A DNA stretch of 64,000 nt from Gp6-AA40 sp963723495 (GTDB lineage: Bacteria; Acidobacteriota; Vicinamibacteria; Vicinamibacterales; UBA2999). Positions within the stretch are counted from its first letter, which is position 1; each line of letters opens with the position of its first letter. The stretch is from positions 186,001-250,000 of the forward strand of contig CAVRQR010000013.1 in NCBI GenBank assembly GCA_963723495.1. Direction: 5' to 3'. Positions 19,899-27,716 of this stretch are shown piece after piece. The position numbers and the translations under genes were made by a program. Under the pieces are notes generated by a model. That model was not told the origin of the DNA and did not search any database. It saw nothing but the letters and a program-made list of their open reading frames with translations.

Positions 19899-21269
19899 TC
19901 ACGGGGTTAAGGCTCGTCGCGTCAGGCCGATGGAGAGGCCTATTCCGAAGAGCGCACCCTCGCCCGTACCTATGACTGCGGCGGTCAGTGGCCCGAACTC
20001 CGGTTCGCCAACGAGGCGGGCGATTGGCGTCAATGCCGCCTGAGACCCAAGCGACGCCTGGGCAATAGCGTGGATCGTGCCGCCAACAAGCGGCCGGCCC
20101 GCGAGCGTCAACAACAAGGCGGCCAGACCGCACGACACTGCGGTGAATGTCACAGCGCGAAGACGCTCACGCCCGCGCGGGGCAGCAAGGCCACCCTCTG
20201 CACGCCACGTGCTGAGGCTGTAGCCAAGCCCGGCCGCGGCGCCGATGACGAGTCCTTCGAGTCCACCGCCGGTATCGACATTGACCCCCACCAGCGTCGC
20301 GAGGCTCCATCGACCGAGCCATTGAGCGGCAAAGCCGGCAATGCCGCCGCCAAGCGCCGCACCAGAGACGAGCGCGATGAGACGGCGGGATCGCGCAATC
20401 GACTCGGCCACCGACAACCCGGCGCCCACGCCGGCACCGCCCGCAGCCCCGCAAACTCCGCCGATGACGGCAAGCACCGGTACCAGGTCGAGAGACGCGT
20501 TGCTCGATGGTGCGGCCGCAAGCACAACTCCACCGACGGCGCCCGCGACAACACCGGCCAGGCCCCCGCCTGCCGACGCGCCGGCCCAGCGAGTGGCAGC
20601 GAAGGTAGCCGCCCGGCGCATGCGGAGTCGTACGAGCTCGGCGACCGTGGCCAATGGTGCAGGTTCGCCAAGGATGGGGACAGCGCCGGATTCTGCCGTG
20701 TCCCAGCGCGTGTCTCTCAGCAAGGCGCGCGCGAAAGTATGGCGGGGACGTGTGCCGAGCCGCTTCATGGCTTCGGCCGTTCCAAGCGCGTGCAGCAACT
20801 CGGCCGCCTCCCGCTGATCTTCCTCCTCGTTCGGGGTCGCGTCCGCGCGCGTGAGCGTTTGTAAAAGGGGCTCGAAAGGATCGGAGACGGTCTCCATACT
20901 CGTCGTCAGCGCCGGGGTGTTCGCCTGTTGATCCTGCCAGTCGCCATCATCGTCCTCCTCGAAGACCTCCGCGAAGACGAAGCGGTACCCGTGGCGGGAG
21001 ACGGTGCGAACGAATCGCGGCTCGCGAGAATCATCACCAAGCACCCGGCGTATGGTGCGGATTGCCTGGCTCAATGCGCTGTCCGAGACGACGACGTCGC
21101 TCCAGATGCGCTCGAAGATCTCGCGCCGATGGACGGCTTCGCTGCGGCGCTCGATGAGGAACACCAGCAGATCGAAGTAGCGGGGGATGAGCGGCACCTC
21201 GCGCCCGTTGCGAACGAGGACGCGACGACGCGGTGACAGGGTGAATTCGCTGAACCGATACCGGGCCAT
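19899..21269 (-). CDS. winged-helix (OmpR/CadC-type) DNA-binding protein with multi-span membrane C-terminus
   Basis: The N-terminal 105 residues are an OmpR-type winged helix (YRFSEFTLSPRRRVLVRNGREVPLIPRYFDLLVFLIE, WSDVVVSDSALSQAIRTIRRVLGDDSREPRFVRTVSRHGYRF). An acidic linker leads to a helical region and then a long run of Gly/Ala-rich hydrophobic segments (GGGLAGVVAGAVGGVVLAAAPS, GGVCGAAGGAGVGAGLSVAES and more), about six to eight spans with glycine-zipper character. This resembles ToxR/CadC membrane-bound regulators but with an unusually large membrane domain. I set the start at ATG 21269 (MARYRF). The 43 upstream codons are not family-like. TATAAG lies 13 bases before this ATG. Confidence 0.75.
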   Translation of the reverse strand: MARYRFSEFTLSPRRRVLVRNGREVPLIPRYFDLLVFLIERRSEAVHRREIFERIWSDVVVSDSALSQAIRTIRRVLGDDSREPRFVRTVSRHGYRFVFAEVFEEDDDGDWQDQQANTPALTTSMETVSDPFEPLLQTLTRADATPNEEEDQREAAELLHALGTAEAMKRLGTRPRHTFARALLRDTRWDTAESGAVPILGEPAPLATVAELVRLRMRRAATFAATRWAGASAGGGLAGVVAGAVGGVVLAAAPSSNASLDLVPVLAVIGGVCGAAGGAGVGAGLSVAESIARSRRLIALVSGAALGGGIAGFAAQWLGRWSLATLVGVNVDTGGGLEGLVIGAAAGLGYSLSTWRAEGGLAAPRGRERLRAVTFTAVSCGLAALLLTLAGRPLVGGTIHAIAQASLGSQAALTPIARLVGEPEFGPLTAAVIGTGEGALFGIGLSIGLTRRALTP

Positions 21270-21344
21270 GAGCCGAAGCCACTTATAGTAGTCGTGATTG
21301 CGTGAGTGACGACGTAAAGGCCCAGGCGATCGACATCGCCTCGG

Positions 21345-21376
21345 TAAGTCAAAGGGCAAAGGTCCAAGGACCGCAA
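21345..21376. repeat. short TCAAAGGGCAAAGGTCC repeat
   Basis: This is a short copy of the TCAAAGG family (TAAGTCAAAGGGCAAAGGTCC) in the divergent gap between the membrane regulator and the AraC-type regulator. Confidence 0.45.
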
Positions 21377-21408
21377 GAAACATCAAGAGGCGACACACCG
21401 AGCCCGGC

Positions 21409-21414
21409 TATGAT
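21409..21414 (+). promoter_or_regulatory. -10-like hexamer TATGAT, putative leaderless start
   Basis: TATGAT ends 9 bases before ATG 21424. There is no Shine-Dalgarno in the gap (GGCGTAGTC). Confidence 0.4.
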
Positions 21415-21423
21415 GGCGTAGTC

Positions 21424-22323
21424 ATGCCGTCCACCCGGGATCTTCTGCAGGTTGTTCGCGAGATTCGTCATCGACGTCTCGCCGGCTCGACGCTCGATCA
21501 GCTGGCCACGCGCGCCGGCTGGTCACCCTTCCATTTGCATCGCGCGTTTCGCGCCGTGGTTCGCGAGACGCCCAAGCAGTACGCACTGCGCCTCCAGTTA
21601 CAGAAGGCGGCTGCCCGGCTGGTGTCGAGCGACGAGTCCATTCTGGATGTCGCGATAGGCGTCGGCTTCAACAGTCATGAGGTCTTTACCAGGGCGTTCC
21701 GTCGCCAGTTCGGTCTGACACCGACGGCCTATCGCGCTCGAGCGCTGGCCGACGCCTCACCCGAAACGCGCATGCGCCATGTGGCGCTAATTCACACGTC
21801 GGGGCCCTGCCTGGGCCTCTTTCACATTCCCACGTCCTCACCCCGGAGATTGTCGATGCCCACGTTGTCGATTGAGCGTCGCGATATCGCGCCGCAACAG
21901 TTCCTGTTCGTCCGCATGCGGGTCGCTCGGCACGAGCTGTCCACCGCGATTGGCGAAGGCCTGGGCAAAACGTTTCCGTACGCGATGCGGACCGGGCTGG
22001 CCATCGCGGGCCGGCCAACGACACGCTATCTGTCAACGGGACCAGGGCTCTACAACGTGGAGATCGGAATGCCGGTGGCCGCTGCTGCACGTGGCGAGGG
22101 TGATGTCGAAGTTGGTTCGCTTCCCGGTGGTCCGGTCGCTGTGGCGGTTCACGGCGGATCGTACGAGCAGCTCAGCGAAACCTACGCCGCGCTCGAACGC
22201 TGGATCGAAGCCAACGGATTTCGTGTTGGTGGTGCGCCTTGGGAGGCTTACATCACCGACCCGGCTGACCATCCAGATCCGGCGGAGTGGAGGACGGAGG
22301 TGTTTTGGCCGCTGCACCCGTAG
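21424..22323 (+). CDS. AraC-type regulator fused to a GyrI-like effector-binding domain
   Basis: Residues 1-105 form an AraC-type double helix-turn-helix (STLDQLATRAGWSPFHLHRAFRAVVRETPKQYALRLQLQKAAARLVSSDESILDVAIGVGFNSHEVFTRAFRRQFGLTPTAYR). From about residue 145 a GyrI/SOUL-like domain follows (LSIERRDIAPQQFLFVRMRVARHELSTAIGEGL, LPGGPVAVAVHGGSYEQLSETYAALERWIEANG, WEAYITDPADHPDPAEWRTEVFWPL). This is the Rob/SoxS-like arrangement that responds to hydrophobic or toxic small molecules. The target genes are unknown; the divergent membrane regulator is a candidate. Confidence 0.87.
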   Translation: MPSTRDLLQVVREIRHRRLAGSTLDQLATRAGWSPFHLHRAFRAVVRETPKQYALRLQLQKAAARLVSSDESILDVAIGVGFNSHEVFTRAFRRQFGLTPTAYRARALADASPETRMRHVALIHTSGPCLGLFHIPTSSPRRLSMPTLSIERRDIAPQQFLFVRMRVARHELSTAIGEGLGKTFPYAMRTGLAIAGRPTTRYLSTGPGLYNVEIGMPVAAAARGEGDVEVGSLPGGPVAVAVHGGSYEQLSETYAALERWIEANGFRVGGAPWEAYITDPADHPDPAEWRTEVFWPLHP

Positions 22324-22408
22324 GTCAAGGGGCAAATGTCAAAGGTTAAAGGCGAGGTCAAAGGTTCCAGGTTCCGGGTCTTAAGTGTCAGGGTACTAGG
22401 TATCAGGT
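22322..22408 (+). repeat. TCAAAGG/GGTATCAGG repeat, copy A of an inverted pair
   Basis: It begins TAGGTCAAGGGGCAAATGTC, continues with AAAGGCGAGGTCAAAGG, and ends GGGTACTAGGTATCAGGTG. On the opposite strand at 23756-23853 nearly the same succession occurs (TAGGTCAAAGGGCAAAGGTC, then AAAGGCGAGGTCAAAAG, then AGGGTACTCAGGTG). The first bases include the stop codon of the AraC-type gene. The far end encodes the last residues of the four-helix-bundle protein. Confidence 0.7.
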
Positions 22409-22790
22409 GAGGCGTCCTGATCCGTGCCGTGGTCGCGTCGTTTCGACGTCACCACGATTCGACCGAGGATGCGTGCCAGTTGGCGCGCTTCGTCGAGCAG
22501 CGCGATGCACTGCGGTTGAGACCCCAGTTGGCTGGCTGCGCAGACGCGCAGCCAGCGGACGGTCTCGTTGGCACCGCGTAGTGCGATCTCGTTGAATCGG
22601 ATGAACTCCTTCCGCGACGACCCGCCGAGCGCTTCTTCCCGATTCCCACCAATCGATCCTGCCGCGTCGACCAGTTGCTGGATGATCCGGACGGTCTTGG
22701 GTCCCTTCTGGATGGTGTCGACGAAGGTCAATACATCGGTGAAGAACCGAAAGAGCGTTCATCGATCCCGTTCGGGTCGTTGCGATCCAT
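22396..22790 (-). CDS. four-helix bundle (23S rRNA intervening-sequence/Avd-like) protein, one frameshift
   Basis: From ATG 22790 the product reads MDRNDPNGIDERSF, then after a one-base shift near 22755 FRFFTDVLTFVDTIQKGPKTVRIIQQLVDAAGSIGGNREEALGGSSRKEFIRFNEIALRGANETVRWLRV and LLDEARQLARILGRIVVTSKRR. This is the standard four-helix-bundle family, found in rRNA intervening sequences and as the Avd accessory of diversity-generating retroelements. The invariant SIGGN(R) and RGANETVRWL blocks are intact. No reverse transcriptase or rRNA gene is nearby. The gene sits inside a pair of inverted repeats and ends within one of them. Its cellular role is unknown. Confidence 0.8.
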
Positions 22791-22972
22791 GCGGACCAAG
22801 GAGTGCAGCCACCGTGCCGAGCAGCCAACAGTTCGTATCTCTCGGGAAATGGTGGGGCAGTGGCTCGCGGCACCTCTCCACGGCGAAGAACGTGCAGCAT
22901 TTGACCCGGCGCACGTACGCTATCTGTGCAGCGGAGTCTTGAATGATCCGCGCGGCGATTGCAGATAAGATC

Positions 22973-23275
22973 ATGCGCTTCGACCCCAATGATCTGACGA
23001 TGCTTGAGCGCGTGGCTGGCGCAGGCGGTCACCGAGATCGGTGTGATTGCGCAGTCACAATCTGGAGGAAGCAATGCTGATGACCCGAAGGACAAAAGAA
23101 GAAGCAGGAGGACGACGTCGATCTCGTGACGCCGGTTGTGGTCACGACCGTGTTGACATCCGTAGCCAGTACTCCGGCGACAGCGAGCACGCCTGGCCCG
23201 GATCCGCTATCGAGTAGCAGCAGCGACTTCGGTGGCGGCGACACGGGCGGCGGCGGCGGTGGTGGTGACTTCTAG
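22973..23275 (+). pseudogene. small protein with Gly-rich tail, two frameshifts, unknown function
   Basis: Stitching three frames gives about 100 residues: MRFDPNDLTML, then SAWLAQAVTEIGVIAQSQ, SGGSNADDPKD, then KKKQEDDVDLVTPVVVTTVL, a Ser/Thr/Pro-rich linker, and SDFGGGDTGGGGGGGDF at the stop (23273-23275). Shifts fall near 22988 and 23090. The order of an amphipathic N-terminus, an acidic/basic middle and a poly-Gly end with a DF terminus looks like a designed protein and not noise, but I recognise no family. It lies within the inverted-repeat-bounded segment. Confidence 0.35.
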
Positions 23276-23755
23276 CCTACGAAGTGGTGATGAAGATGGC
23301 ACAGGTGGCTCGCTTCCACCCGGTCCCGTGATTGTCAAGCGTCCGATTCGTGGTCGGACGATGTGGATCACGAAGAGTGCGTCTGCCGAACAGCCTGTGC
23401 GCAGTCCGCCGCAGGGCCCGTCCGCCCCTCACGTCTCACTGGCGAACCCGCAAGGTGTAGGAGGCACATCAGTGGGGCTGGTGGGTCATGCAATGCTTCC
23501 GTTCATGAGCGCCCCGATTGCGGCAGTTCGACGTAAGCTGCTTCGCGCCAAGGTGCACCTAGGGCGCGTGACCACATTGGCAGACGCGATAAGGTTCAGT
23601 AGATGTGGTCGAGGAGACGATCAAAGAACTCCGCCCTGTATTCGATGGCAGTGGTCGGAAGCGCCGCCGTACAGCACGCAAGTAGGCTTCGCAGGCACCG
23701 CTGTCACAGGCGGACGCGAGTGCATCGGTAAGTCGAACCTGAGACTTGGGACCTG
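23276..23755. other. no supported gene
   Basis: Open frames exist on both strands but have no family resemblance and shift freely. A short plus-strand end, DVVEETIKELRPVFDGSGRK followed by basic residues and a stop near 23674, could be the tail of a decayed gene. Nothing else is supportable here. Confidence 0.4.
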
Positions 23756-23853
23756 GGACTCGGTACCTAGAAACTGCCACGTGCCACCTGAGTACCCTGT
23801 TACTTGAGACTTTTGACCTCGCCTTTGCCTTTTGACCTTTGCCCTTTGACCTA
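23756..23853 (-). repeat. TCAAAGG/GGTATCAGG repeat, copy B of an inverted pair
   Basis: Read on the minus strand from 23853 it begins TAGGTCAAAGGGCAAAGGTC and parallels copy A at 22322 for about 45 bases before drifting. Its outer end contains the stop codon of the fbpB-like gene, just as copy A contains the stop of the AraC-type gene. Confidence 0.7.
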
Positions 23854-25500
23854 CGGTTCTAGTCCCTCAGCCGCCGGTCCAATCCGTGCCAGAACAATAA
23901 CAGGCACCAGGCCGGCGAGGACGATGAGCAAGGCGGCGATGGCGGCATCCTCGTACGTTCCCCGTGCCGCTTCACCGTACAGATGCGTGGCGAGCGTCTC
24001 GAAGCCAAGCGGCCGCAACAGCAGTGTGGCCGGCAGTTCCTTCATGCAGTCCACGAAGACGAGCAGCGCTGCCGTCGCAAGTGCGGGACGAGCGAGCGGC
24101 AGATGAATCCGCCATAAGCACCTGCCCGCCGTGTGTCCCAGTGTCCGCGCGGCGTCGTCGAGTGACGGAGGGATTCGGCTGAACCCTGCTTCGATGCCAC
24201 CGGCGGCGACGGCCAGGAAACGAGCGACGTAGGCATAGACGACGGCAACGCCAGTGCCAAGCAGCAGCAGCCCGGACGAGAACCCAAACACTTGGCGCGT
24301 GGCGGCGTCGATGCCCGCCTCGATGCCGGTCACGATCGGCAGCAGGCCTATGGCGAGCACGGTTCCGGGCACGGCGTAACCCAGCGACACCGTGCGGACG
24401 AATGCGGAACCCGGGCCGCCCCGGCTGATGCGCGCGGCATACGCCACGATCACTCCGGCCCCGATGGTGATCACCGTTGCGATCGCGGAGACGATGACGG
24501 TATTGAGCGTTTCGGTCACGATCGCCGGAGAGAGGCCCGCGAATCGAAGCCGTTCGAGCGCGGCGTCCACGAGGTACGCGGCGGGGAAGACAAAGCCGAT
24601 CGTGATCGGCGCCGCGGTCGCGGCCAGAGCCAGCGCTCCAGGCCATCCTCGCAGCCTGTGAGGAATGAGCGGGCGCGGATGCTGGGCATCGTTGGCGTAC
24701 CGGTGCTGTCGCCGGGCGTAGCGTTCGACGATCACGATCGCCAGAACCACGGCGAGCATCGCAACCGCGATCTGCGCGGCGCCTGCGAGGTCCGACCGCG
24801 TCACCCACGTCGTGTAGATCGAGACCGTGAGCGTCCGCACTCCCAGAAACTCGGCTGCGCCGATGTCGTTCATCGCTTCGAGCAGGGCCAGCGTCAGGCC
24901 GACGGCAATCGCCGGCCGCGCGAGCGGAATCGCCACACGCAGGAACACTCGACCCCGACCGCTCCCCAACGTGCGTGCGACGTCGATGAGGTTGGCCGAC
25001 TGCATCAGGAACATTGCACGCGTCGTGAGATAGACGTACGGATACAGGGCGAAGCCGAGGAGCGCGATGCATCCCCACATCGACCGGATGTCCGGCAGCC
25101 TGAAGTCGCGAGGATTGTCGATGTCGAGCCAGGCGCGCAGTGTTGTCTGCACGGGCCCGACGGGATGCAGGATGTCGAGGTACGCGTAGGCGATGATGTA
25201 CGTCGGGACGGCGAGTGGCAGGAGCAGCGCCCAGTCGACAACTTTGCGGCCTGGAAAGTCGTAGGCGGTCGTCAGCCACGCCGTTCCGGCCCCGACTGTT
25301 ACCGTCAACGCGGCGACGCCGATGAGCAGCAGCAACGTGTCGCGCACGGCTGCTGGCAGCACGTAGGCGATCAGTTGTTCCCAGAGCCCGTCAGAACCGC
25401 CCGACGCTGCGACGATGAGCGCGGCGATCGGGGCGAGAACCAGGAAGGCAATGCCGCCGGAGGCGACCAGCCAGGCATTGATGCCCGGCCAGTGCGCCAT
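23851..25500 (-). CDS. fbpB: iron(III) ABC transporter permease, FbpB type
   Basis: The 549-residue protein has about 12 membrane spans in two homologous halves. Each half carries the cytoplasmic loop that docks to the ATPase: EAMNDIGAAEFLGVRTLTVSIYTTW in the first and DCMKELPATLLLRPLGFETLATHLY in the second. The KELPATLLLRP form is characteristic of ferric-ion (Fbp/Sfu/Afu) permeases. It is last in a minus-strand fbpC-fbpA-fbpB operon, 20 bases after fbpA. The stop codon is at the edge of a repeat. The gene is intact. Confidence 0.92.
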   Translation of the reverse strand: MAHWPGINAWLVASGGIAFLVLAPIAALIVAASGGSDGLWEQLIAYVLPAAVRDTLLLLIGVAALTVTVGAGTAWLTTAYDFPGRKVVDWALLLPLAVPTYIIAYAYLDILHPVGPVQTTLRAWLDIDNPRDFRLPDIRSMWGCIALLGFALYPYVYLTTRAMFLMQSANLIDVARTLGSGRGRVFLRVAIPLARPAIAVGLTLALLEAMNDIGAAEFLGVRTLTVSIYTTWVTRSDLAGAAQIAVAMLAVVLAIVIVERYARRQHRYANDAQHPRPLIPHRLRGWPGALALAATAAPITIGFVFPAAYLVDAALERLRFAGLSPAIVTETLNTVIVSAIATVITIGAGVIVAYAARISRGGPGSAFVRTVSLGYAVPGTVLAIGLLPIVTGIEAGIDAATRQVFGFSSGLLLLGTGVAVVYAYVARFLAVAAGGIEAGFSRIPPSLDDAARTLGHTAGRCLWRIHLPLARPALATAALLVFVDCMKELPATLLLRPLGFETLATHLYGEAARGTYEDAAIAALLIVLAGLVPVIVLARIGPAAEGLEP

Positions 25501-25520
25501 CCGGCCCAGCGTCGGGGACG

Positions 25521-26549
25521 TCAGCGGTCGAATCCGACTTTGTCCACGAGCTTGCTGGCCGCCGCGCGGTGGCGCGCGACCTCTGTCAACGAGATCGAAT
25601 CGACCTTCAGCGTGCCGAGCGCAGCAATGATCGGGGTCACGCCCGCGCCGGCTTTCACCGGGTACTCGTAGTTGGCCTCGGCGTAGATCTTCTGCGCCTC
25701 GTCCGAAACCAGATATTCGAGGAACCTAATGGCCGCGGCTTTGTTCGGCGAGTTCTTTGCAATCGACGCGCCTGATACGTTCACGTGCGTCCCGCCGCCG
25801 GCAAACGTTGGCAGGATGACCTTGATGGCGGAGCCCCACTTCTGCTGCTCTGCGCCGCCGGCGCCGCTCCGCATCAGCCCGACGTAGTACCAGTTGGCCA
25901 CGGCGATCTCGCAGATGCCGCCCATGATGTCGCGTGCGCCGTCGCGATCGCCGCCGGTGGCCTTGCGCGCGAGGCCGCTCTTGAATCCGTTCAGCCATGT
26001 TTCTGCTTTGGCCTCGCCGTGATGGGCGATGTAGGCGGCGATGAGCGCGGTGTTGTACGGATGCTGTCCGGCACGCGTGCAGACCTTGCCCTTCCACTGC
26101 GGATCGGCGAGCTGCTCGTAGGTGAACGACGACAGGTTGAGATCCTTGTTGACGTACAGAACGCGCGCGCGCAGCGACAGGGCGAACCATTCACCCTTGC
26201 TGCCGCGCAGGTTGGCGGGTACTGCTTTTTCGAGAACCGCCGACTGCACCGGCTGCGTGAGCCCCTTCTCGACCAGATCGATCAGTGCGCCGATATCGAC
26301 GGTCATCAGCACGTCCGCCGGTGAGCGCGTCCCTTCTGCGGCCACGCGTTCCGGGAGTCCATCCTTTACGAAGATGCTGTTCACCTTGATACCGGTGGAC
26401 TTGGTGAAGGAATCGATGAGGGGCTGGATCAACCCTGGCTCCCGGGTCGTGTAGAGATTGACTTCCTGGGCGGCAGCGGGCGTGACGGCAGCTGTTACTG
26501 TGCACGAGAATATTGCGAGGGCGATGGTTCGCATCGATGAGCGTGTCAT
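25521..26549 (-). CDS. fbpA: iron(III) ABC transporter periplasmic binding protein, FbpA type
   Basis: The 342-residue protein has a signal peptide (TIALAIFSCTVTAAVTPAAAQ). The mature part opens EVNLYTTREPGLIQPLIDSFTKSTGIKVNSIFVKDGLPERVAAEG, the ferric-binding transferrin-like fold. ADVLMTVDIGALIDLVEKG, GDRDGARDIMGGICEIAVANWYYVGLM and AEANYEYPV follow; the tyrosines in NWYYVG and NYEYPV are in the places expected for iron coordination. It captures Fe3+ in the periplasm for the FbpB/FbpC channel. An internal ATG at 26534 is an alternative start. The gene is intact. Confidence 0.92.
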   Translation of the reverse strand: MTRSSMRTIALAIFSCTVTAAVTPAAAQEVNLYTTREPGLIQPLIDSFTKSTGIKVNSIFVKDGLPERVAAEGTRSPADVLMTVDIGALIDLVEKGLTQPVQSAVLEKAVPANLRGSKGEWFALSLRARVLYVNKDLNLSSFTYEQLADPQWKGKVCTRAGQHPYNTALIAAYIAHHGEAKAETWLNGFKSGLARKATGGDRDGARDIMGGICEIAVANWYYVGLMRSGAGGAEQQKWGSAIKVILPTFAGGGTHVNVSGASIAKNSPNKAAAIRFLEYLVSDEAQKIYAEANYEYPVKAGAGVTPIIAALGTLKVDSISLTEVARHRAAASKLVDKVGFDR

Positions 26550-26568
26550 GATGTGCTCCGGTACATGT

Positions 26569-27660
26569 TCAAGAGGCTATCGAGTGTTCGTCGTCAGGCA
26601 CAACAACGACACACGGAGTATCAACGTCGAGGTGAATGATGTCGCCCGGTATCAGTCGCGTACCGCCTGTGACACGCAACGCCACCGGTTGTCTGAGATC
26701 GCCGACTTCGACGACTACGCGGTCGGCTTCGCCCAGGAACTCTGAGGCCACGACAGTGGCGCGCACATTGGTCGGGCTCCCAGCCACGCGCAAGTGGTGC
26801 GGCCGGATGCACACCCGCGCGGCGGTGCGATCTGGCAGATGCGGCGCGGCAAAGCTGCCGAATGGTGTTTCGATGCCGCCGTCGAGGCACAATCCTGTCA
26901 GTTCATTCACGTCGCCGAAGAATCGCGCGGTGAAGGCGGTAGTCGGCCGCTGGTACAGGTCCTCGGCAGAACCGTACTGAAGAAGCCGTCCTTCACGCAG
27001 CAGCGCGATACGGTCTGCCATCGCGATGGCTTCGCCCGGATCGTGCGTCACGACGATCGTCGTGGTACCCAGGTCGCGCAGCAAGTCGACAGTATCTCGG
27101 CGCAGGCGTTCGCGAAGATGCCGATCGAGGCTCGAGAACGGTTCATCCATCAGGAGCACGCGCGGTTTCGGCGCCAGCGCACGCGCCAGCGCGACACGCT
27201 GACGTTCACCTCCCGAGAGCATGTGCGGATAGCTCGCCGCGTAGCGCGTCAGGTCGACACGCTCGAGCAGATCACCTACGGTCTGCGAAATCTCCCGCCG
27301 GGCGCGTCCGATGAGCCCGAAAGCGACGTTGGCCGCCACCGTGAGATGGGGGAACAGGGCATAGTCCTGGAAGACGAGACCCACTCGCCGCTGGTCAGGC
27401 TCCACAAAGCGATCGGGGCCTGCCACTTCGATCCCCTCGATCCGGACGCGCCCCTGCGTGGGACCTTCGATGCCGGCCACGAGACGCAGAAGAGAGGACT
27501 TGCCGGACCCTGATGGTCCAAGGAGCGAGACAATCTCACCTCGTTCGATGTCCAAAGAGACGTCGTTGACGGCCAGAACCTCATCGAAACGGAGGCTGAC
27601 ACCATCAAGCGACACCATGGGCCCCGAGGGCTGTGCACTGGTCTTGAGACTGAATCTCAC
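26569..27660 (-). CDS. fbpC: iron(III) ABC transporter ATP-binding protein, FbpC type
   Basis: This is the ATPase of the ferric uptake system. Walker A is GPSGSGKSSLLRLVAG, the Q-loop is VFQDYALFPHLTV, the signature is LSGGERQRVALARAL, Walker B is RVLLMDEPFSSLD, and the H-loop is VVTHDPGEAIAMADRI. A C-terminal TOBE domain follows (RVCIRPHHLRVAG, EFLGEADRVVVEVGD). The start could be GTG 27660 or ATG 27618, which begins MVSLDGVSLRFDEVLAVNDVSLDI. It is the first gene of the operon, 56 bases behind the large membrane sensor on the same strand. I see no clear Fur box. Confidence 0.92.
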   Translation of the reverse strand: MRFSLKTSAQPSGPMVSLDGVSLRFDEVLAVNDVSLDIERGEIVSLLGPSGSGKSSLLRLVAGIEGPTQGRVRIEGIEVAGPDRFVEPDQRRVGLVFQDYALFPHLTVAANVAFGLIGRARREISQTVGDLLERVDLTRYAASYPHMLSGGERQRVALARALAPKPRVLLMDEPFSSLDRHLRERLRRDTVDLLRDLGTTTIVVTHDPGEAIAMADRIALLREGRLLQYGSAEDLYQRPTTAFTARFFGDVNELTGLCLDGGIETPFGSFAAPHLPDRTAARVCIRPHHLRVAGSPTNVRATVVASEFLGEADRVVVEVGDLRQPVALRVTGGTRLIPGDIIHLDVDTPCVVVVPDDEHSIAS

Positions 27661-27689
27661 TCTGACTATTGGAGCACAGACGAGACCAG

Positions 27690-27716
27690 CTTCAAAAGAT
27701 CAAAAGGTCAAGGTCC
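27690..27716. repeat. short TCAAAAGGTCAAGG repeat
   Basis: A short TCAAAAG/TCAAAAGGTCAAGG stretch lies between the stop of the large sensor gene and fbpC. It belongs to the TCAAAGG family. Confidence 0.4.

Noticed and set aside
22396..22790. Diversity-generating retroelement accessory (Avd)
   Set aside because: The protein fold fits, but no reverse transcriptase, template repeat or variable-region target is visible within the window.
22403..23095. 230-codon minus-strand frame over the four-helix-bundle gene
   Set aside because: The conserved protein is in a different frame; this one has no family features.
23232..23807. 191-codon plus-strand frame near the Gly-rich ORF
   Set aside because: It runs through the GGC-rich end of the small protein in the wrong frame and then through the repeat block; no motif supports it.
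24292..25671. 459-codon open frame on the plus strand
   Set aside because: It is antisense to fbpB, which has full permease signatures in both halves.
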